Translations under genes and position numbers: made by a program
NCBI GenBank assembly: GCA_039621445.1
Contig: CP154956.1
Span: 52,648,015 to 52,712,014, forward strand
Origin: Euglena gracilis
Taxonomy: Eukaryota > Euglenida > Euglenophyceae > Euglenales
Length of the DNA stretch: 64,000 nt
Direction: 5' to 3'
Shown: piece by piece, positions 32,970-43,800 of the stretch
How the letters are laid out: each line of letters opens with the position of its first letter
Numbering within the stretch: position 1 is the first letter of the stretch
Notes under the pieces: generated by a model
Told to the model about the DNA's origin: nothing
The model's database searches: none
The model's input: only the letters and a program-made list of their open reading frames with translations

Positions 32970-33373
32970 CATAGCTGGCGTTTTTTTTGCTTTTTAAAAA
33001 AAAGTTTTTTTTAAAAAACGGGCAAAAAAAACGGCAAAAAACAAAGGAGAAAATGATGGTCCAAGTTTTGCCTTTGATCGCAAGGGTGAACCAATCTTAG
33101 CTAAAATGACTGAAAACCAATACTTTTGGTTGTCTTCAACAAGAAAGGTCAAAGTAGGGCATTTTTCTGCCATTTTGGGATGTTTCAACTTGAAACATCC
33201 CAAATTTGGTGTCTTTCTCTGACCGAGGACGGGCAAAAAAAAGGTAAAATTAAAGACAATTTTTTTTGCCCTGGACCCTCAATGGCGTTTTTTTTTTGTT
33301 TTTTTTAAAAAAACATGTTTTTTTTAAAAAAACGTGTTTTTTTTACTTCGTTTTAAACGAAGTGCCAGCTATG
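32970..33373. mobile_element. hAT-like MITE family B, copy 1 (404 bp)
   Basis: It starts CATAGCTGGC and ends GCCAGCTATG, and is flanked on both sides by the same 8 bp, ATTCTCAT (32962-32969 and 33374-33381). The interior has A/T homopolymer stems at the ends, a palindrome ACTTCGTTTTAAACGAAGT (33344-33362) and a unique core that is also present, inverted, in copy 2. There is no transposase. Confidence 0.88.
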
Positions 33374-33722
33374 ATTCTCATGGGTGAAATTTTGCTCCTT
33401 TCCTCTCAAAATGGTCATTTTGAGGTTGATGCTTCATGGAATTTTATCGAAATTTCCAAAAACTTGCCCAAAATGTCATTTTTGGCCATTTTTGGCCAAA
33501 AAGTGCTCTCTTGGTCACTGATGATGGTTAGGCAGAGGGGGGGGGGGGAGGGGGTCCGGGACCCCCCGGTGAACTTTCAAACGGTGAACTTCACCATAAG
33601 GGGGGGAGGGGGGTCAAAATGACCAAGTCCACTGCCTGATCTCCAATGTACTAACGGGTCCAAACCGCCGACTTTTAAGCCCCCCCCCATGAAGAAAAGC
33701 CTATGAAAACTAGTCGGTGTGG

Positions 33723-34140
33723 CATAGCTGGCACTTCGTTTAAAACGAAGTCAAATAAAACACGTTTTTTTGAAGAAAAAAACATGTTTTTTTTCAAAAA
33801 AACAAAAAATAACAACATTGAGGGCCCAGGGCAAAAAAAATTTGCCTTTAATTTTAGCTTTTTTTGCCCATCCTCGGTCAGAGAAAGACATCAAATTTGG
33901 GATGTTTCAAGTTAGTTTGGAATGGTTTCAAGCCAAAATGGCAGAAAAACGCCCAATTTTGACCATTCTTGTTGAAGGCAACCAAAAGTATTGGTTTTGA
34001 GCTAAGATTGGTGCACCCTTGCGATCAAAGGCAAAATTTGGACCATCATTTTCCCCTTTGTTTTTTTTGCCGTTTTTTTGCCCTTTTTTTTTAAAATAAA
34101 AAAATTTTTTTTAAAAAAGACAAAAAAAATGCCAGCTATG
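33723..34140. mobile_element. hAT-like MITE family B, copy 2 (418 bp), inverted
   Basis: The same termini CATAGCTGGC/GCCAGCTATG are flanked by the 8-bp duplication CGGTGTGG (33715-33722 and 34141-34148). Its core is the reverse complement of copy 1 with moderate divergence, so copies 1 and 2 form an inverted repeat with arms of about 400 bp separated by about 350 bp. Confidence 0.88.
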
Positions 34141-35558
34141 CGGTGTGGTCATAAAAATGGTATGAGGCGGGCCCAAATCACCCGGAAATGGTCCGGATGG
34201 GTCCAATGGGGGTGTTCCCCCCGTGACCCCCCATGACTCCCCCGTGGCCCCCCCGTGACCCGAACAAGGACCCTTTTTGGCGAAAATTTGTAGGGAAAAA
34301 TATTGGCTGGTGATGTTTAGCTTGATAAAATTCTGGGGCAGATTCCTAATTTTGAGGCGTAAATTTTTCAAATTTGGGATTGGTGATTCCTAATTTGCTG
34401 TCAAAATCCTAATTTTAGGTGTGGGGATTCTTAGTTTGTGGAATTTTTCTCCAAAAATTCCGACTCGGTGATTCAAAATTTTGCCACCAAAAATGTGGTG
34501 TTCCCCCCGTGACCCCCCCCGTGACCCCCCCCCCGTTACCCCCCCGTGACCACCCCCAATTCAGGTTTGACGTTTTTTTGTTGTTTTTTTAAAAACAAAA
34601 AAAAATGTTCTTTTTAGAAAAAAACACAAAAAAAACATATTTTTTTTGAAAAAGCAAAAAATGCCCTTTTTTCTTGCGAAACGACCATTTTTTGAGGAAG
34701 ATTTTTCGGGAGTGGTTCGGGTCACGGGGGGGGGGGGCTCAGGAGGGGGGTAACGGGGGGGTCAAGGGGGAACTTCACATTTTCGACGGCAAAATTATGA
34801 ATCACCAAAAACTAATTATTGGCGGAAAATCTTTTTTAGGTTCCAAATTAGGAATCCCCAACCTAAAATTAGCATTTTGACACCAAATTAGGCATCACCG
34901 TTCCAAATTTTGCAAAATTTGTTCCTCAAAATTAAGATTCTACCTTAATATTTTGTCAAATTAGGCGTCACCGGTCCTCTAAAGCCTTTTTTATGTGTGA
35001 AAGTATTTCCAAATCTGTGTTTTCCAGTGCGAGAAAACATGTTTTCCCCCCACAAAAAAAAATCAATGCCGCAGAGATAAAAAATGACCGTTTTTCCAAA
35101 ACAACCATTGCAAAAAAATTTCCCCAAACCCTCCATGACGTTTTTTTTTGTTTTTTTTAAAAAAACATATTTTTTTTTGAAAAATCATGTTTTTTTTGTT
35201 AAAAAAAAACAAGCGGTCAACCTTGGTCCAAAAAAGTGTCTTACACCTAAAAAAACACAGCAAAATGGAAATCTTTGGGCGGTGGGGGTCGGTGGGTCCT
35301 TGATGGGGGTCTCGAAGGGTGAAAACCAATGATGTAACAAGGATTACATGAAATTCCTGAAAAATGCAAGCGTTATGCATCATGAGAGGCAGAAACCTCC
35401 CCCTTCCACGCCCATCCGAGCCTCAAATAACAAAATACCTTTGAAAATACAATGTGGAGAGGTGTTCTTTTGCCAAAAGTGGCCCAAAATGGACATTTTC
35501 CCCATTTTTTTTGCATACTCACGGCTCCGTGCGGATTTCTGGTGGTCGCGGTCGTGGT

Positions 35559-35620
35559 GGTCAGGCCGACCATGGTCGAGCCGACCAATGGTGGTCGGGC
35601 CGACCATTGTCGGCCCGACA
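35559..35620. repeat. GGTCGG/CCGACC palindrome cluster 1
   Basis: Closely packed inverted copies of GGTCGG(G/A)CCGACC and CCGACCATGGTCG. Confidence 0.8.
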
Positions 35621-35837
35621 TTTTGTTGCACTACCCGCCCCCTTCTGGAGATTTAAGCCCCCCCCCCCCTCGGGGAAAACAGAGCTGAGTCGCTTTTGTA
35701 AGTCACTTGGTCACCCCCCGCACCCCCCTCAAATAACAAAGGAGCCCAGGCACCCCCCTGTCGTGGTCCGAACTTAACCAGACAAGGGGGGGGGTTCTCG
35801 GGACCCGAACTTGACTGCCTAGCCCATAAAATCCCTA

Positions 35838-35932
35838 TACCTAACCCTAACCCTAACCGTATACCTAACCCTAACCCTATACCTAACCATGACCCGAACC
35901 CTAACCCTGACCCTGACCATAACCCTACTCCT
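35838..35932. repeat. Degenerate telomere-like (CCCTAA)n stretch
   Basis: Several CCTAACCCTAACC units are mixed with variants (CCGTATACC, CCCTGACC, CCCGAACC). Shorter copies occur near 36211-36227. It is interstitial and degenerate, not a chromosome end. Confidence 0.7.
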
Positions 35933-36005
35933 TTATTGACCGGCTTAGAAAAATTTCAATTTTGAGGACTACAGACGGCTGTTCAGAAACGTGATAAATT
36001 GGGCC

Positions 36006-36156
36006 CTACAAGGTACCAGCTACCCCAAAGAGCCGCCCAACTAGGGTTAATACACATGGGGGGTCCGTCGCTCGGCGCCTTCGGCGCCTCGCTCGGTTCC
36101 CCCCATGTTTTTAACCCTAGTTTGGCGGCTCTTTGGGTTCGCTGGGAACCTTGTAG
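36006..36156. repeat. 151-bp near-complete hairpin
   Basis: Arms 36006-36050 and 36111-36156 are inverted copies (CTACAAGGT..AGAGCCGCC..CTAGGGTTAA). The interior continues the pairing (CATGGGGGG with CCCCCCATG, GGCGCC-TTC-GGCGCC). It could be a snapback MITE; no clear duplication flanks it. Confidence 0.75.
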
Positions 36157-36561
36157 AGACCAATCTAACAACGTTGAGCGGGAAATGTTCTGCTGTTTGG
36201 ATAAGAATCGTAACCCTAACCCTACTCCTTCAAATAACCTCATAAATTCTTTTTTGACACAGGAAAACGCCATCAGCAAATTCTTTATAGCAAAATCTCC
36301 CCTATGTTGGCAACATACTTGAGTGCCAAGTCCTTTTTGTGCAGAATTTTGCCATTATATTGAAAATCCAATTGCAAGCTTTTGCCAAAAGTGGCCCAAA
36401 ATGGGCATATCCCCCGCAAGTTTTTGCAAATTCACCCCCGCTTGGGGGGTTTTGGAGCCATTTAAGTGGGTTTTGACTGTTGTTGGGGTGATATGGACAA
36501 AAGTTTTTTTCAGGGGGGGGCTTAAATCTCCAGAAAGGGGGGGGGGAGGGCAAAAAAAAAT

Positions 36562-36661
36562 GGTGGTTGGGCCGACCAGGTCGGGCCGACCACCACAGGT
36601 CGGGCCGACCATGGTCGGCCCGACCACCATTGGTCGGCCCGACCACCACGACGACGACCAC
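36562..36661. repeat. GGTCGG/CCGACC palindrome cluster 2
   Basis: It includes a perfect 28-bp palindrome at 36598-36625 (GGTCGGGCCGACCA and its complement) and several partial copies, ending in a GAC repeat. Confidence 0.9.
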
Positions 36662-36810
36662 CGGAAATACGCTCGATCACCCCTGATTGGGGGGTTCTGG
36701 AGCCATTTTGGTGGGTTTTGACTGGTGTTGAGGTGATTTAGACAAAAGTTTTTCCCTTCCCTGGGGGGGGGGGCTTAAATGTCGGCGGTTTTGACCCGTT
36801 AGTACATTAG

Positions 36811-36900
36811 AGTGGGTAGTCGGCCGACTCGGCCGACTACCCAATCGGTCCGCCGACTAGTCGGCCGACGAGTCGGCCGACCAATTGGGTAGTCGGCGGC
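36811..36900. repeat. GTCGGCCGAC palindrome cluster 3
   Basis: Repeated GTCGGCCGAC and GGTAGTCGG motifs in both orientations, related to 32783-32820. Confidence 0.85.
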
Positions 36901-37209
36901 CCCGAGCGAGAAATTGGTGATGGAATTGTTGGTGGTCGCCAGCGACTACTCGCTGTGGTCGCCAGCGACTCGTCGCTGAACTGTTTCGGCCTTCGGCCTC
37001 CTCCCAGGCTATGGTAAATGCTATGGTTTCATAGAACAGGCCCAAAGAGAAGATGTGACCCACAATTTTTTGCAAATTGACCCCCGAATGGGGGGTTTGG
37101 AAGACATTTGGGTGGGTTTTGAGTCATTTTCTTTCGGGGGCCGGGGGCCGACAATTACCGCGGGTGGGTAATTCCCGCTCGGGCTTAAAAGCGGCCATTT
37201 TAGGCGGGC

Positions 37210-37656
37210 TGTCCAACCTTTTCCTCGCTTTCGCCCTTTGGTGCGCAAAAGAATAAAAGCTGGAACAAAACAAAACAGAAAAATTGAAAAGAATAATATA
37301 AAAGTTGTTCGCCCTTTTCCCCAATTAAGAGGCAGAGCACAAGGCAGGGGAGAAGCCCTATGGGCTACGACAAGGAAAAGTGCCAAGTGACTTGGCTGTC
37401 CTGTCAGGACTTCAAAATGAGAAAAATCAAACTTGAAAATCAAGTCTTGAATCAAACACCAGAATGGAAAAAAATAGAGAATACCACCTATGGAGAGGAG
37501 AACCAGAATTAGGCTTAGGTATTCCTAATTCAGGCCGTTGGCCATCTGTAGGAATACCACCTAGCACAGTACTTTGTATGGGGCTCAGATCTATATCTGG
37601 CCGTAGGCTTATACATACATACACAGTACCATGGCCTTACGGCTGCCTGGTACACA
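37210..37656 (-). repeat. Probable 3' LTR of element 3
   Basis: On the coding strand it starts TGTGTACCAGGCAGCC at 37656, directly after a polypurine tract (GGGAGGGGGA, 37657-37666), exactly as in element 2. The low-coordinate end near 37210 is estimated from the length of the element 2 LTR and a terminal CA; it is not proven. Confidence 0.6.
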
Positions 37657-37666
37657 TCCCCCTCCC

Positions 37667-38493
37667 AGGGCTATGCCCGATTTCCCTACTGGACCAGGCC
37701 AGTCGGAATGCCGGACACAGTCCTGGGGACGGGGACCTGTCACAGAGCCATTTGCGGCTTTTGGTTCTCCTGTCACCAGGGGTGTGGGTAGGAAATTGCG
37801 AAATAACGCAAAAACGCGCAAAAGTGGTTAACCGCTTATGCGGTGCCTGCTTATTGCGGCAAAGGGGTGGAAGTGGAAGAGCCCATTGGAAAATGGGGCT
37901 GGAAGGTTTCCATTCCAGAAAGTCCCATCCACCCAGTTTGGGGTATGTCTATGACACGCGAGGAGGTCTCATTCCATAATCGGAAAAGATTGAAGGGGAG
38001 GTTTGGAAGCAGGGGGCACCAGGCCAGTCATATCTGACCAGGGAGAAAGGCCTATTTACAAAACCAACTGCCGGCGACAGCGATATTTTGCCCAGGGGGG
38101 TAAAGGAGAGAGGAGTGGGGAGCTGGTCAAAAGACCTTATATAGACGTTTTGCTGTCTGGCAGTCTTATGTGGCCTTATAGCCGAAAAGTAACAAGTTGG
38201 GTGCTATTATTACGGTGTGCGCGCTGTACGCTGTGTGTCTTCTTACTGGCGGCATATACCCCTGAGGGAAGGCTTCACAGCGCGGCGCGTACACGATGTT
38301 GTCGATGGGCTATCCCCAGAGGCTTATACCTCGATAGACGGGCGGTTGCCCAAAAGAGAGGGGGGGGGTCATATAGTAATAAAAATACATAATGGCAGAT
38401 GTGCCTGGGATGGATACCGAATACAGGGCCTATAGGCCTGATGGAAAGGTCAGAACATGGTCCATGGACCTGTGGCCTGTAAGCATGGGGTAT
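37667..38493 (-). other. 3' untranslated region of element 3
   Basis: It lies between the ORF3 stop (38494-38496) and the polypurine tract. It contains palindromes such as GGCCTATAGGCC (38428-38439) but no supported gene. Confidence 0.5.
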
Positions 38494-38797
38494 CTATGGC
38501 ACAGATGGCCATTTCGTGGGAGTCAGTGGTCTGATCTCCCGAACGTAATCTCCTTCAGGAGTTTCCACTATCTCCAGTATCGGAGGTTCAAAATTTACCA
38601 GTTGCCTTTCAGGCTCATCGACATCAAAATCGGGATATTCCCATTTTTGTGTATACTCATCGGGTAATTGTACTCCGAGCCTATTGGCTTCTCGATGAAG
38701 AAAATTCTGGAGGTTATCCCAGAAGAAAAGTGGCAACATTGCCGGCCAGATCCAAAAATTTAGGCGGGGGTGGTTACGCTGAACCTGTGGGGGTATC
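38494..38797 (-). pseudogene. C-terminal end of element 3 ORF3
   Basis: It encodes IPPQVQRNHPRLNFWIWPAM and FFWDNLQNFLHREANRLGVQL, homologous to the end of element 2 ORF3 (PPQVPANHPRWNYYIWPA, FWENLQMYLHKRAEML). The frame continues the part that ends at 56007; the two were separated by element 2. Confidence 0.85.
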
Positions 38798-39229
38798 AGT
38801 GTACGTCCCACCCCGGCTTTTCTACTTATGCTTTCCTCCCGAAAAGCCCGTGGGGGGAGTAACAATAAAATTTGCTTCCCTTTTCCCCTTTTGAATGCAA
38901 AGCACACAAGCAGAAGAATTGGTGGGACCGCAGTCCCTTATATGAAAGTGACTTTTGCTCTTTCGAGCTTTGTAAAAGAAAGAAATAAAACTTGTATTCA
39001 AATGGGACTTCGCCCTCAGTATTCTAAAAGAGAATTGCAAAGCACCAAACCCAATAACCTTGAATTAGGAACCAGTTACTTTCGCTAAGCTTTCGCTAGC
39101 TCTGAGATTCTCTCTTTGTCTTATGGTTTAACCATGCCACTGTGTACAGCCCGGCCGTAGCCAGCTTGTAGGCCATAGCCCATTGTATCTGGTACACAGT
39201 GCCATGGCAGAATGGCTGCCTGGTACACA
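38798..39229 (-). repeat. 3' LTR of element 2 (432 bp)
   Basis: It begins TGTGTACCAGGCAGCC at 39229, next to the polypurine tract, and ends at the junction with element 3 sequence (38797). An AATAAA-like signal (TTTTATTTC on the coding strand) lies near 38985-38995. The first 46 bp are identical to the 5' remnant at 55960-56005. A polypurine tract and a flanking duplication define both ends. Confidence 0.8.
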
Positions 39230-39239
39230 TCCCCCTCCC
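39230..39239 (-). promoter_or_regulatory. Polypurine tract of element 2
   Basis: GGGAGGGGGA on the coding strand lies immediately before the LTR TG. The same tract precedes the element 3 LTR (37657-37666). It primes plus-strand DNA synthesis in LTR elements. Confidence 0.8.
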
Positions 39240-39612
39240 AGGGCTCTGCCCGATTTCCCTTCTGGACCAGGCCAGTCGGGATGCCAGGCACAGTCCCAGG
39301 TTCATGGAGACAGTACCAGGATACCATGGTCTGGTTCCCAATTACGGTTACCGTGTTTGGAGCACAAAGCGCAAAAGAATTCTGGCGCGCATGCTGCGCT
39401 TCGTGTGTCTTCTTACTTGACACCGTAGTGTCTTTGTGGTCTTGAATCTTCGCGATCAACGTGTTATCCACCAAACTTAAGGCGATTCCGCCATTGTGTC
39501 TTGAAACGTTGTTGAACGCGATGATGAAGTGCGTATTCACGCTCGAGACTTCGCTCATTATGCGGGACTACGCCCATCTCAGCCGTAGCTGATTGTATGA
39601 TGTAGGAAACCC
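39240..39612 (-). other. 3' untranslated region of element 2
   Basis: It lies between the ORF3 stop and the polypurine tract. No ORF is supported. A short inverted motif (CACCGTAGTGTC) is present. Confidence 0.5.
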
Positions 39613-40809
39613 TCAACGTTTGCGGGTTTCCTTGAAGTACTCACCCATATGTGGGTCTTGTACCAAGGTCATTTCAGTTGGACGTAAGTCTAGGGTATCC
39701 TTGTCGGGATCATCCATGTTGATCCGTGGGATAACCCAACTTTTGACTTCTTGTATTTCCTTGGGCAGTTCGGTTTTGAGCATTTCAGCTCGCTTGTGGA
39801 GGTACATCTGCAAGTTTTCCCAGAAAACTCTCGGAAAAGTTGCAGGCCATATGTAATAGTTCCATCTTGGATGGTTTGCTGGTACTTGTGGTGGCATTCC
39901 AGGCAGAGCGTTGAAATCAACGTTATGCGCGCGGGATGCACAGGCACAGCGGGTTATGTGTGGTTTCAGAATGGTTCCAACCCATTCTGAGTAATGTTCG
40001 TAACCATGTCGTTCAGGTGGATAGTCGGGCAATAACCATCGTTGTGTGGTTTCAGAAACCGTTGAAGGCTTTGTAAAGAGTGGGTAAATGACTCGTTTCC
40101 AGTCGTCATCATTGAAGAGTATGGGCAATCGCGCTTTTGTACATTCCACAGCAAGTCTGATTCCGCCGGAATCAGTTTGGAAGTCAAAGGCGATTCCGCC
40201 GCGGTCAAAAGCCTCAGCTTTCTTGAAGCTTTTGTGTTGGTACATTTGTCGTTTTGTTTTGTAGAAATTGAGGAAATCTTCCAGAACGTCCTCGCTTCCA
40301 GGTACGATCTTGAGATTTCCGCCATCTGCGGGCAAATATATGTCTGCCCGTAGGCAGTTGACACAGAAAACTGGTACGTCACGGTCTCTGTCCTCTTCCG
40401 ACCACCGGAAGTTGTTCAGTTTTCTCCAGGCAATGATGCAATCACCGCAAATCAAAGCGGCTGTATTTGGAACGAATTCGTTGTGGTGAAAATTTTCCCA
40501 TTTGTTGTCCGCATAACAGACATGCACAGCTGGCATGCTGTTACGAATGTTGTGACAAACAGTACAGAGCCAGGTTGTTTGACCATTCGGTCTATTGTCA
40601 AACAGGAATGTTTCCCCAAGGTATTGGGCAAACACTCTTGGTGATCTGGCATTGTAGAATCGCCAAATATGGCGAACGTAGTAGTTGTACTTCTGTTCAT
40701 TGAAAAACAATGGTTCAATCCACTTGTTCAACAAAATTCCGCGTTCGCGGGCTGATTGTATCATGGCAATGCGTTCTTCGACGCTCGGCAGGTTAGAGAT
40801 GATGTCCTC
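39613..40809 (-). CDS. Element 2 ORF3, C-terminal domain (Cys-rich) after an in-frame TAA
   Basis: About 398 codons in the same frame as the 1374-codon part, separated only by TAA (40810-40812). Paired cysteines suggest zinc binding: WLCTVCHN, ALICGDCII and VFCVNCLRA (about 40570-40330). The C-terminus has HPRWNYYIWPATFPRVFWENL. Element 3 has the same region, with a sense codon (ACT, Thr) in place of the TAA and continuous homology across it (FLTEDVLSRV versus LW-stop-EDIISNL). This part was therefore ancestrally joined to the upstream part. No known domain is recognised; the function is unknown. Confidence 0.75.
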   Translation of the reverse strand, partial: EDIISNLPSVEERIAMIQSARERGILLNKWIEPLFFNEQKYNYYVRHIWRFYNARSPRVFAQYLGETFLFDNRPNGQTTWLCTVCHNIRNSMPAVHVCYADNKWENFHHNEFVPNTAALICGDCIIAWRKLNNFRWSEEDRDRDVPVFCVNCLRADIYLPADGGNLKIVPGSEDVLEDFLNFYKTKRQMYQHKSFKKAEAFDRGGIAFDFQTDSGGIRLAVECTKARLPILFNDDDWKRVIYPLFTKPSTVSETTQRWLLPDYPPERHGYEHYSEWVGTILKPHITRCACASRAHNVDFNALPGMPPQVPANHPRWNYYIWPATFPRVFWENLQMYLHKRAEMLKTELPKEIQEVKSWVIPRINMDDPDKDTLDLRPTEMTLVQDPHMGEYFKETRKR

Positions 40810-43800
40810 TTACCAAAGAGTGGCATTATCGTCAACGGGCATGTTTTCCTCTTGCGAGGTCTCAGACGTTGTATCTTGTCGAGTTCTACCTCGGAGGGTA
40901 GAAGTGACCCGGCTTTTCCCGGCCACTTCGGTATATGTCGGTGCTGGTGTGGTAGCAGCTGGGGTCTTCGCCCGCTTTCCTGATTTGCTACCACTCCCAG
41001 GTGGAGGTGGTTTTGGTTCGTTGTGTCGTTCAGCGGGTTTGCACGGTTCTGCAGGCTGTGGTTTAGCCTTAGGCTTACTGCCTTTCTCTTTCCGCTGTGG
41101 CGGAAGGGGGCGTTTTGCAGGCGACTTTGGAGCAGGTTTGACCGTTGGTGTGGTGGCAGGTGGTACGTCAGGAACCGTCGGTACCACCTGTTCAGGTGTG
41201 TGTACCACTACGGGTGTTGTGTCATGTGGTGGCGTTTGTTCGACCGTAGTCGATTCAGTTGTTGTCACCACTTCGCGTATTTGGACATCAGGAGTAGAGC
41301 TGGCGGCGTCTGCTGCCAGTGCTGTGGTGGAAGCCGTAGCTTCTTGTGTGGGTTGTTCGCCAAGTCCCGTGTCACGGGGACTTCGCGTTGAAGAGGAAGA
41401 CCTCGATCGCACCATTGCAACCATCGAGGCTACGCCACTTCGGACGCTTCCGAGGACGCGTTCTGCAGCGCGTCCGACTTGTGGTGGTATGAGTATAAAG
41501 TCGTCTGGTTCTTGGTATCTGTCGATACCTTCCCGTTGTTGTCTTGTGATCAGTTCGCGAAATGCGATTATCTCAGCATCAGTTACTTCGTGTGCAGCTT
41601 CCGCATGTGCGGAAGTAGGTGGAACCACTTCTGTCGAAGGCGCTGCGGCCGTTGTGGAATCTGCAGGCACTTCGGCCATTGTAAATTCTGCAGGCGCGTC
41701 AGGTTCCGCGTCTGGCAATGGTGTTTGTGGTCGTGTTTGAGCAGGCGTTGTAGCTGGCACTTCGGCCCTTAGAGCATGTTGTACGCCGGCATCTTCGGGT
41801 TCAGACTCCACAGATGCGGAGGAAACGGAGCGTGTACTGTGTTCGTTGTCTGTCCGTTCTTCCATTTCCTCATCGCTGGATGACCAAGAAGAAGAAACGG
41901 ACGAAGAGTCTGAAGAGTGTACGGGAGTGTGTTCCACAGACATTGTAGGTGTAGGTGGAGGTTGTGGCAAACGTTCTTCCGAACGTTTAATTGCAGGCTT
42001 TGCTGCTGCTTTGGCTGTTGACGTTGTAGATGATGCAGCCGTTGGAGGTTGTTCAACTGCAGACTGCGCTGCTCCGAACTCCGCCGGCTGAGGTTCAGGG
42101 AGTTTTATACGTGGTCGCAGACGGAAATTTTGCCATCCGACAAATTTGTTTCCTCCCGATCCGCGAGGAAGCCAGTCCAGTATTGGGATGGCCAACCCAT
42201 CCTTATTTGTACGTTTGCCCTTGAAAAATGGGGCAAAGTCCTCTCTTCGGAGGGTTTCGCCAAACAGGCGTTTGATGTACTTCCGTTTTCCGTCTTCGTC
42301 CCATTCAGGTCGAAGAGGGAGGTATTCTTGTGGGAGTTGTTGTTTTGGGTTGAATAAATTGTAGATTTCCAGAGCATAGGACACCCATGCTCTCCATTGG
42401 AACGTCTGCATGTGCAGAAGCATTTGTCGGTGGTTTCGTCTGGCGTATCCGATTTCCCTGACTTCGAGGGGATTGTGGCAGATGTGTCCAAGTAGTCTTC
42501 GTTGTTGTTGGGCCTCCGCCCATTCGCGTTGGTGGGGCTGCGCCCTTTGTGCGTTTGGGCGGTCGGTTGTCCGACCGCGCACGCCAAAGCCCCAGAAGTC
42601 CACGGGGAACTTGTGGTGGCAGTGGGTGCACCAAAGCACGAATTTTTGTGGGTATGTCAGGTCGATTCCGACCACTTGGAAGTGGGGGCCGTAGTGTTCG
42701 TTGAGGAAGATTTGGTAGTTGTAACAGAACATTTCGTGTGTCACCAATTGTATATCCTTTGGAAGTGGGAATACTTCCCATTGTATGCCTTGTGGTCCGA
42801 TTTCTCGGATATTGTCAAACATTGTCTTCAGTGCGTCAAGGGACGATTCCCATCCGTATTGTAACTTTGGATGTGGCAAGTAGTGCGCTTGGCTGGCGGG
42901 CATTGCAAATGAACCGAAGTTCATGCAATGGAATCCGAGCCAAAAAAGTAGTTGCCAGAAACCCGGCAAATTGTCGATGCCATCCTGGCTTTCGTAACAG
43001 GAAATTGTACCGTCGAAGAAAAAGCCACGGGCTTTTTCCTTGTAGAGTTTGACCATGTTGTGACGTACTTCAGGAGCAACAACCCAAGGGTGTTGTTCCT
43101 CGTAGTACTTGTGCATAATTGTATCACATCCGTCTGAGATCCAGAACAGATGGTCAATCATAAATTGTACGTCCAGGTCGTAACCTGGTTGTGAGCCTTC
43201 GCTCTTTCCTTTGCCTTTCTGGCCTTTCTGTCCTTTTGCGACTTCGCGCTCTTGTTCGTTCCAACGGTATGCACCGTCTTTTCGGTATGCTCGTGTTTTT
43301 CTCCACATTGTAACAGTTACACCTGCGGTGTAATGTCCAGCGATGTCATCAGAGGGTTTGTCTGGTCGCATTTGGTGATAGATTTCTTGTAAGGAATGTT
43401 GAACGTTGGACGGGATCGGCAGGTCATCATTGTCCTGACGATCACGTTGCGCCTGCGCGCTTTGTGGATCGTCGTCCAAACGACGACGTTGTGTGTCTGG
43501 CGTTGGACGTGTTTGTGGTGGTGTTGCAAACTCCGGTCCACGCGGACGTTTGCGCGCGTCAACGTTGTATTGTTTTGCTGGGGCCGTCAAATGTTGTAGA
43601 GCTTCCTTGTAAGTGGCGCGTTGTGCTGGCGACTCAAACCTGGGTTGACCCGAGAAAGGTTGTCCCGGTTCAACAGGTGGTTGTGTCTGTCCAGCCGAAG
43701 CCGGTTGTGAAGGTGTTGTGACAGGAGGTAGTCGAACAGGAATTGTAGATTGTGCGGGTACTTTTGCACGTGCCGACTGCGCGGCTTGAGCAGGGGGTCC

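Larger units (their letters stand above)
34149..37209. other. Non-coding repeat mosaic between the MITEs and element 3
   Basis: I see no gene. It contains further A/T homopolymer stems (34567-34682, 35140-35215) resembling family B ends, C-runs (CCCCCCGTGACC units near 34215-34260 and 34505-34550), palindrome clusters, telomere-like repeats and a long hairpin; these are listed separately. Confidence 0.5.

Noticed and set aside
37463-39445. Short plus-strand ORFs in the LTR and UTR regions (for example 37464-37979 and 39183-39428)
   Set aside because: They overlap LTRs and 3' UTRs of elements 2 and 3 and repeat the same LTR-derived peptide.
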